In this document: piece by piece, positions 15,150-24,655 of the stretch
Layout of the letters: each line of letters opens with the position of its first letter
Numbering within the stretch: position 1 is the stretch's first letter
Assembly (NCBI GenBank): GCA_947626685.1
Contig: CANQTD010000002.1
Coordinates: 62,001 to 126,000 of the forward strand
DNA from: an uncultured Clostridia bacterium
GTDB lineage: Bacteria; Bacillota; Clostridia; Christensenellales; Borkfalkiaceae
Direction of reading: 5' to 3'
Length of the DNA stretch: 64,000 nt
Notes under the pieces: model-generated
Databases searched by the model: none
What the model saw: the letters and a program-made list of their open reading frames with translations, nothing else
What the model was told of the DNA's origin: nothing
Program-made: the position numbers and the translations under genes

Positions 15150-15605
15150 ATGAAAGTAAAACCGGTTTCAGAGATCGTCGCTTTCCTCGCTCCCGTTGCG
15201 GAAACGGTCGGCGTGGAGCTCGTCGACGCCGAGTGGGACATGCGGAACCGCGCGCTCACTCTCTTCATCGACAGGGAAGGGGGGATCGATCTCAACGTTT
15301 GCGAGGCGTTCCACCGCGCCGTGGACGGACCGCTCGAGGAGCTCGACCCCACCTTCGGGGAGGCGTACACGCTCAACTGTTCCTCTCTCGGGCTCGACCG
15401 TCCGTTCAAAAAGGAAAAAGATTTTCTCCGCCATATCGGGGAGAAGATCGAAGTCCGCCTGTATGCGCCGTTTGAGGGGAGCAAGTACTATGAGGGCGAG
15501 CTCCTCTCCTTCGAAGGTGGGAACGTGCGCCTGCAAACGGAGAAGGGAGAAAGGGAGATCCCCTTTGCGAAGTGCGCAAAGGTCTGCCTTTTGATCGAGG
15601 TATAA
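15150..15605 (+). CDS. rimP: Ribosome maturation factor RimP
   Basis: The 151-aa protein is RimP, which helps assemble the 30S subunit. Its N-terminal alpha/beta domain shows V-E-L-V-D-A-E-W and F-I-D-R-E-G-G-I-D-L, then the S-S-L-G-L-D-R-P-F motif and a small SH3-like C-terminal barrel. ATG 15150 gives the usual N-terminus; the open frame further upstream runs through the leader hairpin and is not coding. It is first in a long operon reaching the terminator near 23.85 kb, in the common Firmicute order. Confidence 0.93.
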   Translation: MKVKPVSEIVAFLAPVAETVGVELVDAEWDMRNRALTLFIDREGGIDLNVCEAFHRAVDGPLEELDPTFGEAYTLNCSSLGLDRPFKKEKDFLRHIGEKIEVRLYAPFEGSKYYEGELLSFEGGNVRLQTEKGEREIPFAKCAKVCLLIEV

Positions 15606-15658
15606 CTTCGGCGGGTCCCGCCGTAAATTACGCGAAAAATAAATCAGGAGTAAACATC

Positions 15659-16756
15659 ATGACCAACAAGGATTTTTTTGCTGCGCTTGCCGACCTTGAA
15701 CGGGAGCGGGGCATCAGCGAGGATGTGTTCATCGACGCGCTCTCCAATGCGCTTGCGGCCGCATACAAGAAGCAGATGTTCGGCGAGACGGGCAATGTCG
15801 AAGTGCGGCTGAATCCCGAAAAGAATACCATCCGCTTTTTCCTTCGCCGCATGGTCGTCGATGACGATGTGGAAGAGCTGGGCGAGAACGAGATCTATCT
15901 CAAAGACGCGCTCGGCATCAAAAAGAGCGCGAAAGTCGGCGAGGAGATCTCGGAAGAGCTCGACCCGAAGGGCGACTTTTCGCGCATTGCGGCGCAGACG
16001 GCAAAGAACGTGATCCTGCAAAAGATCCACGAGACGGAGCGCGACAATACGCTCTCCGAGTTCTCCGATAAGGAAGGGGAACTCATGAGCGGGCTCGTCC
16101 GCAAAGTGGATATGCGCAACGTGTACATCGAGCTCGGAAAGGGTCAGATCGAGGGGCTCATGCTCCCGCAGGATCAGGTGGTCGGCGAACGCTACGAAAC
16201 GGGCGACCGCATCAAAGTGTTTGTCAAGCGCGTCAAGAGCGGCGGAAGGAACGCGCAGGTGCTCGTTTCCCGCGCCGCGCCCGGCCTCGTCAAACGTCTC
16301 TTTGAGGAAGAAGTCCCCGAGATCAAAGCGGGAACGGTCGTCATCAAGGGGATCTCCCGCGAACCGGGACAGCGCACGAAGATGGCGATCGCGAGCGTGG
16401 ATCCGCGCGTGGACGCGGTTGGCGCATGCGTCGGCAATAAGGGCGCGCGCGTCAACGCAGTCGTCGCCGAACTCGGCGGCGAGAAGATCGATATCATCCT
16501 CTGGAGCGAAAATCCGCTCGAATTTATCGCGAAATCGCTCTCTCCCGCGACCGTCGTCTCCGTAACGCAGCTCGGGGAGAAGTCCGCCGTCGCCGTCGTG
16601 CCAGACGAAAAACTTTCCCTCGCCATCGGCAGAAACGGACAGAACGCCCGTCTCGCCGCCCGTCTCACGGGTTGGAAGATCGACGTGAAGAGCGAATCCG
16701 CGGCGGCAAAACTCGACCTCGGCCTCGGAGCCCCGGAAGGCAACGCGGAGGAGTGA
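15659..16756 (+). CDS. nusA: Transcription termination/antitermination factor NusA
   Basis: The 365-aa protein has the NusA order: RNA-polymerase-binding N-terminal domain (about 1-130), S1 domain (about 135-200, with V-R-K-V-D-M-R-N-V-Y-I-E-L) and two KH domains (K-G-I-S-R-E-P-G-Q-R-T-K-M-A-I and S-L-A-I-G-R-N-G-Q-N-A-R-L-A). It lacks the C-terminal acidic repeats of proteobacterial NusA, as in other Firmicutes. ATG 15659 is preceded by CAGGAG. NusA modulates pausing, termination and antitermination. It lies 53 nt after rimP. Confidence 0.96.
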   Translation: MTNKDFFAALADLERERGISEDVFIDALSNALAAAYKKQMFGETGNVEVRLNPEKNTIRFFLRRMVVDDDVEELGENEIYLKDALGIKKSAKVGEEISEELDPKGDFSRIAAQTAKNVILQKIHETERDNTLSEFSDKEGELMSGLVRKVDMRNVYIELGKGQIEGLMLPQDQVVGERYETGDRIKVFVKRVKSGGRNAQVLVSRAAPGLVKRLFEEEVPEIKAGTVVIKGISREPGQRTKMAIASVDPRVDAVGACVGNKGARVNAVVAELGGEKIDIILWSENPLEFIAKSLSPATVVSVTQLGEKSAVAVVPDEKLSLAIGRNGQNARLAARLTGWKIDVKSESAAAKLDLGLGAPEGNAEE

Positions 16757-16759
16757 CCG

Positions 16760-17035
16760 ATGCTGCCGCCCAAAAAGATCCCCATGCGGACGTGCATCGC
16801 TTGCAAAACGGAGCGTCCGAAGATCGAACTGCTGCGCGTGGTGCGCAGTCCCGCGGGCGCGTTTTCGCTTGATTTTTCGGGAAGGGCCGCAGGGCGGGGA
16901 GCCTATGTCTGTCCGGATGAGAGCTGTATCAAAAAGCTCGGGCAGAAAAAGCTCCTGAACCGCGCGTTCTCGGCGCCCGTCGACGACGCCGTGTACCGGC
17001 AGATCGAAGAGGAGTTTTTCGGTGCAACGAAATAA
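16760..17035 (+). CDS. rnpM: YlxR-family RNA-binding protein (RnpM)
   Basis: The 91-aa basic protein begins P-M-R-T-C-I-A-C-K-T and contains G-R-G-A-Y-V-C, the hallmark of the YlxR family. YlxR has been linked to RNase P regulation and renamed RnpM. The conserved cysteines are C12, C15, C51 and C56. It starts 3 nt after the nusA stop and overlaps the next gene by 14 nt. Role and symbol rest on family membership and the conserved nusA-ylxR-ylxQ-infB order. Confidence 0.9.
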   Translation: MLPPKKIPMRTCIACKTERPKIELLRVVRSPAGAFSLDFSGRAAGRGAYVCPDESCIKKLGQKKLLNRAFSAPVDDAVYRQIEEEFFGATK

Positions 17036-17321
17036 GATCAAAACCTATCTCGGCTTTGCGCGCAGGGCGGGAAAGCTCCCGCTCGGCGTGAATGCGGCGA
17101 AGTGCGTCCGCGGGCGGGTCTATCTGCTCGTTGCCGACAGCGGCGCTTCGCCGAATACGAAAAAGGAAATCGAAAATTTGAAAAACAGATTTTCCTGTCC
17201 GCTGATCGAAGTGGACGGATTGGAAGAATTGACGGGAAAACCGCTTTGCAAACTTGCGGCGGTGCGCGAAGAACATCTCGCGCAGGCAGTGCTCGGCGCG
17301 GCGGAGGCCGATCGTCCTTAA
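17022..17321 (+). CDS. ylxQ: YlxQ-family L7Ae-like RNA-binding protein
   Basis: The 99-aa protein resembles L7Ae/L30e/S12e-type RNA-binding proteins of the YlxQ family: I-K-T-Y-L-G-F-A-R-R-A-G-K-L-P-L-G near the start and V-Y-L-L-V-A-D-S-G-A-S in the core. GTG 17022 follows GAAGAGGAG inside the end of ylxR. The exact RNA target is unknown; related proteins bind kink-turns. Operon position before infB is the standard one. Confidence 0.88.
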   Translation: MQRNKIKTYLGFARRAGKLPLGVNAAKCVRGRVYLLVADSGASPNTKKEIENLKNRFSCPLIEVDGLEELTGKPLCKLAAVREEHLAQAVLGAAEADRP

Positions 17322-17339
17322 AGGAGGGTACTTGAAATT

Positions 17340-19910
17340 ATGGCTTATGAAACGATAGAAAAATTGGGTGCTTTCCCGAAGGAAAAGGCGACTTCTTCGC
17401 TCAAAGAGGCGATCGCCGCCAACGAGAAGAAGCTGAGCGGGATCCTCAAACGGCTCGGCGAATTCGAGGCTGCCGCCGCCCAGAAGAGGGCGGAGGAGGA
17501 AGCCGCCCGCAAAGCCGCCGAAGAGCGTGCGCGCGAGGAGGAAAGACGCGCCGCCGAAGAGCAGGCCAAAGCGGAGGAAGCAAAGCGCGCGGAAGAGCTC
17601 GTCAAGGCGGAGGAGGCGAAGGCGGCAGAAGAGGCGAAGAAGTCCGAAGCCCAAAAACAGCCTCCCGAACAGGCGGCAAAGCCCGCGGCAAGACCCTCCG
17701 CGCAGGAGCAGCGTCCGCAGAGGACGCCGCGCACGGGCACGTCAGAGACGTCCGCGCCGCGTACGTTCCGTCCCGATGCGAGAACGGACCGTCCCGCAAG
17801 ACCTACCTATACGCCGCCCGCAGGCCGTCCTTCACAGCCGGGGGCACAGCGCACGTTCACGCCCCGCCCTCAGGGAACGGGAGCGCGTCCTATGGGCGCC
17901 CGCCCTTCGGGTATGCCCGGCCGTCCTTTGGGCGTGAGACCCGTCGCCGCGCCGACGCCTCCTCCCGCATCGCGCAGGGAGCCCGCGAAGAAATTCGAAA
18001 AGACGTATGTCGAAAAGTCGCGCGGTCCCGTCAATAAGCGTGCCCTGCAACGCCAGCAGGGCGCGGATATCGGCGATTTCGATAAGGAGAGCGGATACCG
18101 CAAGGCGCGCTTCGGGAAGAAGGTACGCAAAGAGACGCAGACGGTCAAGATCGACCACGCCGTCGTCACCTCGAAGGAGATCCCGATCAAAGTGCTCTCC
18201 GAAAAGTTGGGCATTTCGGCCGTCGAGATCACCAAGCGGCTCTTCAAAGAAGGGATCATGAAGACGGTCAACGAGTCCGTCGACTACGACAGCGCGGCGT
18301 TTATGGCGCTCGAAATGGGGATCGACCTCGAATATAAGCCCGAAAAGACGGCGGAGGACGTCCTCATCGAAGAGCATGGCGCAGACGAGGCGGAAGATCT
18401 CGTCGTACGCGCGCCCGTCGTCACGGTGATGGGGCACGTCGACCACGGCAAGACGTCTCTTCTCGACAAGATCAGGAGCACGAACGTCACGGCAGGCGAA
18501 GCGGGCGGGATCACCCAGAGCATCGGCGCCTACACGGTCTCGCTCCCGGGCGACAGAAAGATCACCTTCATCGATACTCCCGGCCATGCGGCGTTCACGG
18601 CAATGCGCGCAAGAGGCGCGCAGGTCACCGATATCGTCGTGCTCGTCGTGGCGGCGGACGACGGCATCATGCCGCAGACCGTCGAAGCGATCGACCACGC
18701 GAAGGCCGCAAACGTGCCCATCATCGTCGCGATGAATAAGATGGATAAGCCCAACGTTTTCCCCGACAAGGTGAAGCAGGGGCTCATGAATTACGATCTC
18801 GTCCCCGAGGAATGGGGCGGCGACGTCATCGTCGTTCCCGTCTCCGCCAAGACGGGCGAGGGGATCGACGAACTTCTCGAAAATATCTATCTTCAGGCGG
18901 AGATGCAGGAATTGCGCGCCAATCCCAACCGCCGCGCCAAAGGCGTGGTCATCGAGGCGAAACTCGACAAGGGGAAGGGCCCCGTCGCGAGCGTCCTCGT
19001 GCAGAACGGCACGCTCAGATTGGGCGACAATCTCATCTCGGGAACGACGATGGGACGCGTCCGCGCCATGATCGACGATCAGGGCAAGACGGTCAAGGAG
19101 GCGGGTCCCTCTATGGCGGTCTCCGTGCTCGGCCTCGAGGACGTTCCCAACGCGGGCGACGCGATCTTTGCAGTCGAGGCTTCGCTCATGAAGAAGGTGC
19201 AGGAGGAGCGCAAGAACAAACAGCGCGAATCCCTCATGCAGGATATGCCCAAGAGCCGCTCCTTCGAGGATATGTTCAAGGCCGCGGAAGAGGGCAACAT
19301 GAAGAGCCTCAACGTCATCATCAAAGCGGACGTGCAGGGCTCTGTGGAGGCCGTCCGCTCCGCAGTGGAGAAGCTCTCCAACGAGGAAGTGAAAGTCAAT
19401 GTGATCCGCGCCGCGGCGGGTGCGATCACCGAGAGCGACGTTTCGCTCGCGGAATCGTCCAAAGCGCTCATGATCGGATTCAACGTCAGGCCCGACAGCA
19501 AGGCAAAGACGATGGCGGAGCGAGCGCGCGTCGAAGTGCGCATGTACCGCATCATTTACGAGCTACTCGACGAGATGGAGGCGATCCTCAAGGGCATGCT
19601 TGCGCCGAAGTACAAGGAGACGCTCATCGGAAAGGCGGAAGTGCGCCAGACCTTCAACGTCACGGGCGTCGGCACGGTCGCGGGCTGCCTCGTCGTGGAG
19701 GGGAGGCTCATGCGCGGCGGGAAGCTCCGCATCTACCGCGACAATATCATGATCGTCGAGGGCAACGCCAAGACGCTCAAACACTATAAAGACGAGGTGA
19801 AAGAGATCGCGGCGGGCCTCGAATGCGGCTGTGCGATCGAAGGCTTCAACGAAGTGCGCGTCGGCGACTTCATCGAATGCTATCTCATCGAGGAGGTCAA
19901 ACCCGCATGA
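17340..19910 (+). CDS. infB: Translation initiation factor IF-2
   Basis: The 856-aa GTPase delivers initiator fMet-tRNA to the 30S subunit. After a short N-terminal segment comes an Ala/Glu/Lys-rich coiled stretch (about 30-110) and a Pro/Arg/Thr-rich linker (to about 225). The conserved N2 domain follows, then the G domain with GHVDHGKT at 365-372, D-T-P-G-H and N-K-M-D, and finally the C-terminal domains. An AAGGAGGG site precedes ATG 17340. The stop overlaps rbfA (ATGA). The low-complexity N-terminus is typical and variable in length. Confidence 0.97.
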   Translation: MAYETIEKLGAFPKEKATSSLKEAIAANEKKLSGILKRLGEFEAAAAQKRAEEEAARKAAEERAREEERRAAEEQAKAEEAKRAEELVKAEEAKAAEEAKKSEAQKQPPEQAAKPAARPSAQEQRPQRTPRTGTSETSAPRTFRPDARTDRPARPTYTPPAGRPSQPGAQRTFTPRPQGTGARPMGARPSGMPGRPLGVRPVAAPTPPPASRREPAKKFEKTYVEKSRGPVNKRALQRQQGADIGDFDKESGYRKARFGKKVRKETQTVKIDHAVVTSKEIPIKVLSEKLGISAVEITKRLFKEGIMKTVNESVDYDSAAFMALEMGIDLEYKPEKTAEDVLIEEHGADEAEDLVVRAPVVTVMGHVDHGKTSLLDKIRSTNVTAGEAGGITQSIGAYTVSLPGDRKITFIDTPGHAAFTAMRARGAQVTDIVVLVVAADDGIMPQTVEAIDHAKAANVPIIVAMNKMDKPNVFPDKVKQGLMNYDLVPEEWGGDVIVVPVSAKTGEGIDELLENIYLQAEMQELRANPNRRAKGVVIEAKLDKGKGPVASVLVQNGTLRLGDNLISGTTMGRVRAMIDDQGKTVKEAGPSMAVSVLGLEDVPNAGDAIFAVEASLMKKVQEERKNKQRESLMQDMPKSRSFEDMFKAAEEGNMKSLNVIIKADVQGSVEAVRSAVEKLSNEEVKVNVIRAAAGAITESDVSLAESSKALMIGFNVRPDSKAKTMAERARVEVRMYRIIYELLDEMEAILKGMLAPKYKETLIGKAEVRQTFNVTGVGTVAGCLVVEGRLMRGGKLRIYRDNIMIVEGNAKTLKHYKDEVKEIAAGLECGCAIEGFNEVRVGDFIECYLIEEVKPA

Positions 19911-20278
19911 GCAAGCGCACGGAACGGCTCGGGAGCGAGTTCCGAAAGGAGATCTCGGCAGTCATCGCAGGCCCCCTCAAGAACAGAGAACCCGATTTGA
20001 AGGGGCTCGTCAGCGTGACCGAGGCGGACGTCGCCCCCGACTTAAAGACGGCGAAGATCTATGTCAGCGTGTACGCCGCGACGGAAGAGGAGAAGGAGAC
20101 TTCCCTCGGGATCATCCGCGCAAACGCGGGATTCATCCGCCGCGAGCTCGCGCAGGTCATGCGTCTGCGCACCGTTCCCGTGCTCACGTTCCTTGCGGAC
20201 GACAGCTTCGAATACGGCGCGAAGATGGACGAGCTCTTTGCCAAGATCAAAAAGGACGAAAGCGGTGAACACGATTGA
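19907..20278 (+). CDS. rbfA: Ribosome-binding factor A
   Basis: The 123-aa protein is RbfA, a KH-like 16S rRNA-binding factor for late 30S maturation. It starts [15 protein letters not shown] and contains V-A-P-D-L-K-T-A-K-I-Y-V-S and R-R-E-L-A-Q-V-M-R-L-R-T-V-P. It is coupled to infB by a 4-nt overlap and overlaps the next gene by 14 nt. Confidence 0.95.
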   Translation: MSKRTERLGSEFRKEISAVIAGPLKNREPDLKGLVSVTEADVAPDLKTAKIYVSVYAATEEEKETSLGIIRANAGFIRRELAQVMRLRTVPVLTFLADDSFEYGAKMDELFAKIKKDESGEHD

Positions 20279-21233
20279 TGAAATTGCAACTCTTCTGAAA
20301 GCTCTCAAAAGCGCGGTGATCTTTACGCATGCGCGGCCGGACGGGGATACCGTCGGCTCAGGCATGGCGTTGCATCGCGCTTTTTCTATGCTCGGCGTCA
20401 AGAGCGAGGTCGTGAACGAGGGACCCGTCCCCGAAAAGTTCTTTTTCCTGCCCGGCATAAGGGCGATCAAGAGCGCGCCTTCCTTCGACGCGGAGGCGTA
20501 TATTGCGGTAGACGTCAGCGACGCCGCCCGTCTCGGGGCATTGGAGGAGAAATTCCGCTTCGGGGCAAAGAGGAAGCCGACGTTCAACATCGACCATCAC
20601 ATCTCTAACACCCGCTTTTGCAAATATAATTACGTACGCGAGCGCGCCAGCAATTGCGAGAATATCGCGGAGCTCGTTTGCGCAATGGGGGTAACGCCCG
20701 ACAGCGAACTGAGCGGGTATCTCATGCTCGGCATGGTGACCGATTCGGGGTCGTTCAGCCACTCCGATGTGGACGGCGATACTTTCCGCGCGGCGGCCTA
20801 TGCCTGCGACGGCGGCGCGGACGTGCACAAAACGGTCTACGAAATGATGACGCGGCAGAGCAAGGCGCGCGCGTCTCTTTATGCCGAAGTCATCGGCAAG
20901 CTCCGCTATTTTTCAGACGACGCCGTCGTCTTTGCGCTCGTCACGCAGGAACAGCTCCTGCGCTACGGCCTCGGCACGGACGCCACGGAGGGCATCGTGG
21001 ACTTCGGGCTCTCCGTCGACTGCGTCGAAGTCAGCGTCTGTCTGCTCGAAATGAAAAAGGGGCAATATAAAGTTTCCCTTCGCTCAAAGGGGCAGGTGAA
21101 CGTCAACGAGGTCGCCCGCAAGTTCGGCGGGGGCGGGCATGTTCTTGCCTCGGGCTGTATGCTCTTCGGCGACATCGAAGAAGTCTACGATCGGCTGTGC
21201 TATGCCGTATGGCAGCACATGGGTGAGGTATGA
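20265..21233 (+). CDS. nrnA: DHH-family nanoRNase / pAp phosphatase NrnA
   Basis: The 322-aa protein has the DHH phosphoesterase signature: H-A-R-P-D-G-D-T-V-G-S near residue 22, D-V-S-D in the middle and I-D-H-H-I-S-N; then a DHHA1 domain ending F-G-G-G-G-H-V-L-A-S-G. NrnA degrades 2-5-nt RNAs and dephosphorylates pAp. GTG 20265 has AAAGGA at good distance and lies inside the end of rbfA. The order rbfA-nrnA-truB is common in Clostridia. Confidence 0.92.
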   Translation: MNTIDEIATLLKALKSAVIFTHARPDGDTVGSGMALHRAFSMLGVKSEVVNEGPVPEKFFFLPGIRAIKSAPSFDAEAYIAVDVSDAARLGALEEKFRFGAKRKPTFNIDHHISNTRFCKYNYVRERASNCENIAELVCAMGVTPDSELSGYLMLGMVTDSGSFSHSDVDGDTFRAAAYACDGGADVHKTVYEMMTRQSKARASLYAEVIGKLRYFSDDAVVFALVTQEQLLRYGLGTDATEGIVDFGLSVDCVEVSVCLLEMKKGQYKVSLRSKGQVNVNEVARKFGGGGHVLASGCMLFGDIEEVYDRLCYAVWQHMGEV

Positions 21234-22078
21234 CGGGCTTTTTGAATATCGACAAACAGTGCGGCGACACGTCGACCTACGTCGTGAACCGCGTCAAAGG
21301 TCTCGTGCGGAAAAAACTCGGCAAAACGGCGTGCGGGCATCTCGGCACCCTCGATCCGCTCGCTTCGGGCGTGCTGCCCGTCGGCATCGGCAATGCGACC
21401 CGTCTCTTCGATTATTTTCTCCAAAAAGAAAAGCGGTATATCGCGCGCTTCCGGTTCGGCGCGACGACGGACACCCTCGACGGCGAGGGAAAAGTGGAGA
21501 CGGGAGGGCGGATCCCGACGGCGCGGGAGATCGAAGAGGTCCTTCCGCGGTTCGTGGGCTACATCGAGCAGTATCCCCCGAAATTCAGCGCGCGCTGTCT
21601 CGGCGGGAAGCGGGGCTACGAGCTCGCCCGCAAAGGGGAGGAGTTCGAACTTCCCCCCAAAAGAGTGGAAGTGAAGTCGCTCGCTTTGAGAGAACAGACC
21701 GCGCCCGACGAGTTCGAATTTTCGATCGTATGCGGCGGGGGAACATATATCCGTTCCTTTTCGCGCGATATCGCTTCGGCGCTCGGAACGCTGGGCTACA
21801 CGACGTCGCTCCGCCGTACGGCAAGCGGGATCTTTTCCGAAGAATCCGCCGTCCCGCTCTCCGTTTTGACGCCTGAAAATTTCGAAAAATACCTCATTCC
21901 CACGGACATGGTACTCCCGTTTGCGGTCATGGAAGTCAATGACGACCGCTATTACAACGGGCTTGCCTACCCCGTGGACGAAGCGGATGGGACCTATAAG
22001 ATCTATCGCGAAGGCGCATTTTACGGAACGGGCGTCGTGGAGGGAGGGATCCTTCGTCCCGATAAAAAACTATGCTGA
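21230..22078 (+). CDS. truB: tRNA pseudouridine(55) synthase TruB
   Basis: The 282-aa enzyme makes pseudouridine 55 in the tRNA T-loop. It shows G-H-L-G-T-L-D-P-L-A-S-G-V-L-P with catalytic D42, plus K-R-Y-I-A-R-F-R-F-G and C-G-G-G-T-Y-I-R-S. It overlaps nrnA by 4 nt and ribF by 7 nt. The C-terminal tail is short and the PUA domain reduced, as in many Firmicutes. Confidence 0.95.
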   Translation: MTGFLNIDKQCGDTSTYVVNRVKGLVRKKLGKTACGHLGTLDPLASGVLPVGIGNATRLFDYFLQKEKRYIARFRFGATTDTLDGEGKVETGGRIPTAREIEEVLPRFVGYIEQYPPKFSARCLGGKRGYELARKGEEFELPPKRVEVKSLALREQTAPDEFEFSIVCGGGTYIRSFSRDIASALGTLGYTTSLRRTASGIFSEESAVPLSVLTPENFEKYLIPTDMVLPFAVMEVNDDRYYNGLAYPVDEADGTYKIYREGAFYGTGVVEGGILRPDKKLC

Positions 22079-22935
22079 CCCTGCATTGGAAAGCCGATTT
22101 CATGCGCCCTTGCGCGCTCGTCTTGGGCGGGTTCGACGGACTTCATCTCGGGCACCGCATGCTCCTGAAAGCGGCGCAGGAGACAGGGCTTTGCGTGCTC
22201 CTCACGTCTCTGATCGGCGGCAAGGAGGGCATGCTCTTCACCGAGGAAGAACGCTCGTATATCTTTGAGCGGGCGGGCGTGGATTGCGCCCTGTACTTCG
22301 ATTTCGGCGAGGAACTGAAAAACACGCCCGCCGACCGATTCCTCGGCGAACTCTTGGCGCACACCGCGGCGGAACATATCTTTTGCGGAAGCGATTTTCG
22401 CTTCGGAAAAGGCGCATTGGGTACGCCCGAATTTCTCAAAACCCATGCGGCGCGGCCTGTCTCCGTCTTTCCTCTTTTGGAAGTCGGCGGCGAAAAAGTT
22501 GCCGTATCCGGGATCAAACAGCGTCTTTTGAAGGCGGAAATGAACGAGGTGAACGCGCTCCTCGGCACGGATTATTTTATCGGGGGGACCGTGGAGCACG
22601 GCAGAGAAGTGGGGAGGACGTACGGCTTTCCGACGCTCAATCTGACCGTCCCCGCGGGGAAATTGCTTCCGCCGGACGGCGTGTACGGAGGCATGTGCGA
22701 AACGCCGAAAGGGGTGTTCTCCACGATCGTCAATATCGGCGCGCGCCCCACGTTCGGCGTTGAGGAGAGAAAGATCGAGGCGTATTTGGACGGCTTTTCG
22801 GGCGATCTCTATGGCGCGTATGTGCGCGTCTATCCCACGGAGTTCTACCGCGCCGTGAGCAAGTTTTCAGGCGTAGACGCTCTCAAAGAGCAGCTGATAA
22901 AAGACATTGAACGCCTTCGTTCTCGGTATCTATGA
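22072..22935 (+). CDS. ribF: Bifunctional riboflavin kinase / FAD synthetase
   Basis: The 287-aa protein combines an N-terminal nucleotidyltransferase (FAD synthetase: L-G-G-F-D-G-L-H-L-G-H, G-S-D-F-R-F-G) and a C-terminal riboflavin kinase (G-R-T-Y-G-F-P-T-L-N-L, G-V-Y-G-G, I-G-A-R-P-T-F-G). It converts riboflavin to FMN and FAD. Its place after truB matches the Bacillus operon. The ATG at 22072 overlaps the truB end; a later ATG at residue 11 is also possible. The usual rpsO does not follow. Confidence 0.93.
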   Translation: MLTLHWKADFMRPCALVLGGFDGLHLGHRMLLKAAQETGLCVLLTSLIGGKEGMLFTEEERSYIFERAGVDCALYFDFGEELKNTPADRFLGELLAHTAAEHIFCGSDFRFGKGALGTPEFLKTHAARPVSVFPLLEVGGEKVAVSGIKQRLLKAEMNEVNALLGTDYFIGGTVEHGREVGRTYGFPTLNLTVPAGKLLPPDGVYGGMCETPKGVFSTIVNIGARPTFGVEERKIEAYLDGFSGDLYGAYVRVYPTEFYRAVSKFSGVDALKEQLIKDIERLRSRYL

Positions 22936-22988
22936 CGAAAACGGGGGCACCCATGTCCGCAAATCATGCGTACGGAGGAAAAGAAAAG

Positions 22989-23843
22989 ATGATAAAATTC
23001 GGTCCGAGCGGGAACTCGGAGAGTTTCTATGCGGAAGGCCATGAACACACGGAGGAGGCGGCTCTTTTCGTAAAGGAGCGCGGGCTCGACTGTTTCGAAT
23101 ACTCCTTCGGCAGAGGCGTCCGCATGACGGAGGCGAAGGCGCATTCGATCGGGAAGGCCTTTTCGGAGGCGGGCGTCGAGATCTCCGTCCACGCCCCATA
23201 TTTCATCAATTTCGCCAATCCCGACGGGGAGATGGCGGAGAAGTCATACGGTTACGTCCTCGACAGCGCCCGCATGCTCACGGCGATGGGGGGAACACGC
23301 TGCGTATTCCACCCCGCCGCGCAGGGGAAGGACGCGCGCGAGACGGCGGTCGTGCGGACGGCAGACCGTCTGAAAGTCCTGCGCGACAAGATCTATTCGG
23401 AAGGATTGCAGAACGTCATGTTCTGCCCCGAGACGATGGGCAAGGTCGCGCAGATCGGCACGGTGGAGGAGATCGTACGGTTTTGCGAGATCGATCGGAT
23501 CTTCGTGCCCTGCGTGGATTTCGGGCATGTGAACGCCCGCGAACAGGGGAGCCTCAAAACCGCCGCCGATTACCGCGCCCGCCTCGAATATATGATCGAG
23601 CGCCTCAGCTACGAAAAGATGAAGCATTTCCATGTGCACTTTTCCAAGATCCAGTACGGCGCGAAAGGGGAGCTCCGCCACCTCACGTTCGAGGACACCG
23701 TGTTCGGGCCCGAATTTGAGCCCCTCGCCGAGGTATTGCACGAACTCAGGCTCGAGCCGTATGTCGTTTCCGAATCGGACGGGACCCAGATCGAGGACGC
23801 CGCCGAAATGAAGCGGATCTACGAAAGCATTTCGATAGGCTAA
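22989..23843 (+). CDS. TIM-barrel endonuclease IV-like / sugar-phosphate isomerase-like protein
   Basis: The 284-aa protein belongs to the AP-endonuclease 2 (xylose isomerase-like TIM barrel) superfamily. Metal-site positions are visible: V-H-A-P-Y near residue 67, F-H-P-A-A, C-P-E-T-M-G, D-F-G-H, H-V-H-F-S-K and a late E-S-D-G. This fits an endonuclease IV-like enzyme (AP-site repair), but the protein lacks parts of the Nfo signature, so a sugar isomerase or epimerase role cannot be excluded. ATG 22989 has GGAGG at good distance; an upstream in-frame ATG lacks a ribosome site. It is the last gene of the operon and ends at a strong terminator. Confidence 0.75.
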   Translation: MIKFGPSGNSESFYAEGHEHTEEAALFVKERGLDCFEYSFGRGVRMTEAKAHSIGKAFSEAGVEISVHAPYFINFANPDGEMAEKSYGYVLDSARMLTAMGGTRCVFHPAAQGKDARETAVVRTADRLKVLRDKIYSEGLQNVMFCPETMGKVAQIGTVEEIVRFCEIDRIFVPCVDFGHVNAREQGSLKTAADYRARLEYMIERLSYEKMKHFHVHFSKIQYGAKGELRHLTFEDTVFGPEFEPLAEVLHELRLEPYVVSESDGTQIEDAAEMKRIYESISIG

Positions 23844-23845
23844 GT

Positions 23846-23886
23846 AAAAAAGTCGCCCACCTGCGATTGCGGTGGGCGACTTTTTT
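23846..23886. terminator. Strong bidirectional terminator
   Basis: The 11-bp stem AGTCGCCCACC / GGTGGGCGACT, 9-nt loop, has A residues before and TTTTTT after. It ends both the rimP-to-endonuclease operon and the convergent minus-strand gene. Confidence 0.92.
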
Positions 23887-24562
23887 ATGATTCATCGTTT
23901 TGCGATTCTTTCAAAATCGGCAGCAGGGTCACAACTTCTTCAAGGATCTCCGTACGCCTGTCGTCGATTCTTTTTTCATACTGCATGACTGCTTCTTCGT
24001 TCTTTTGCTGTTCTTGGAGGTAGACTTGCATTTTCGCTTTGTGTTTTTTCTTGACCACAACAATGATCGGAATGAAGATCGCAAGCACGACAAACAGTGC
24101 AACGATCACGATGATCTGAAAAAGGCGCAGACCCGAAGTCAAGGATCCGATCAATGCATAAACCCAAACAAACATGAGCGCGCCGAAGATGCCAAAAACT
24201 GCGGGCAATCCCGAGCCGGGTTTCCGTATTTCAACATACGGCGATTTTTCTTTCGGGTAATAATATTCTTCTTCGAGCGCTTTGATGCGGTCGTAATTGG
24301 GCATGTTTTTATCGCGCGAAAAGCGGATGCTGACATAGTGCGTCACGTTCGTCCGCGTTATGGGATTGGATTCGTAGTGGACATCGTGGTAGTTGCCGAA
24401 AATATCTTCTCTGCCGACGAGACGGGTCTCGTTTGAAATGATTTCGGTATTTTCGTTATATACCTCTTGTGTTTGTTCGACTTTCCAGCCCCAAACTTGC
24501 ATTCCCTGACATAACGTGTCAACGCCGTCGGGTTCACATTTCAAAGTTTTGTACTCTAACAT
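23885..24562 (-). CDS. Two-helix membrane protein of unknown function, controlled by a divergent Xre regulator
   Basis: The 225-aa protein is not recognised. It has a hydrophilic N-terminal part (1-118), two membrane helices (about 119-139 and 147-170), and a charged, probably coiled-coil tail (about 171-215). It starts at ATG 24562 behind ACAGGAGAAG. Its promoter (24593-24621) has a palindrome inside the -35/-10 spacer, and a small Xre regulator is divergent. The module is thus likely a self-contained regulated pair. Low GC relative to its neighbours hints at an acquired unit. No toxin, peptidase or transporter motif is visible. Confidence 0.7.
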   Translation of the reverse strand: MLEYKTLKCEPDGVDTLCQGMQVWGWKVEQTQEVYNENTEIISNETRLVGREDIFGNYHDVHYESNPITRTNVTHYVSIRFSRDKNMPNYDRIKALEEEYYYPKEKSPYVEIRKPGSGLPAVFGIFGALMFVWVYALIGSLTSGLRLFQIIVIVALFVVLAIFIPIIVVVKKKHKAKMQVYLQEQQKNEEAVMQYEKRIDDRRTEILEEVVTLLPILKESQNDES

Positions 24563-24592
24563 TTTTCTTCTCCTGTGAATGTTGTTGAGGAT

Positions 24593-24621
24593 ATTATATT
24601 CTCAAAAGATGAGAATGTCAA
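24593..24621 (-). promoter_or_regulatory. Promoter with operator palindrome in the spacer (Xre module 1)
   Basis: Minus strand: TTGACA (24621-24616), 17 nt, TATAAT (24598-24593). The spacer is almost entirely the palindrome TTCTCA-N5-TGAGAA (24599-24615). A repressor bound there would block RNA polymerase on the membrane-protein promoter; the adjacent Xre protein is the obvious candidate. Confidence 0.8.
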
Positions 24622-24655
24622 GTAAAAATCTCAAATTTTGATAAATTATTTTTTT

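Noticed and set aside
15051-15150. Riboswitch or T-box in the rimP leader, or before pheA and ribF
   Set aside because: Only a simple hairpin is seen before rimP. No T-box core, FMN-type core or other named element was found at any of these places.
15644-17041. Long minus-strand open frame opposite nusA/ylxR
   Set aside because: Composition and lack of any motif mark it as an antisense artefact of nusA.
17832-18698. Minus-strand open frame opposite infB
   Set aside because: Antisense to the IF-2 G domain, no motif of its own.
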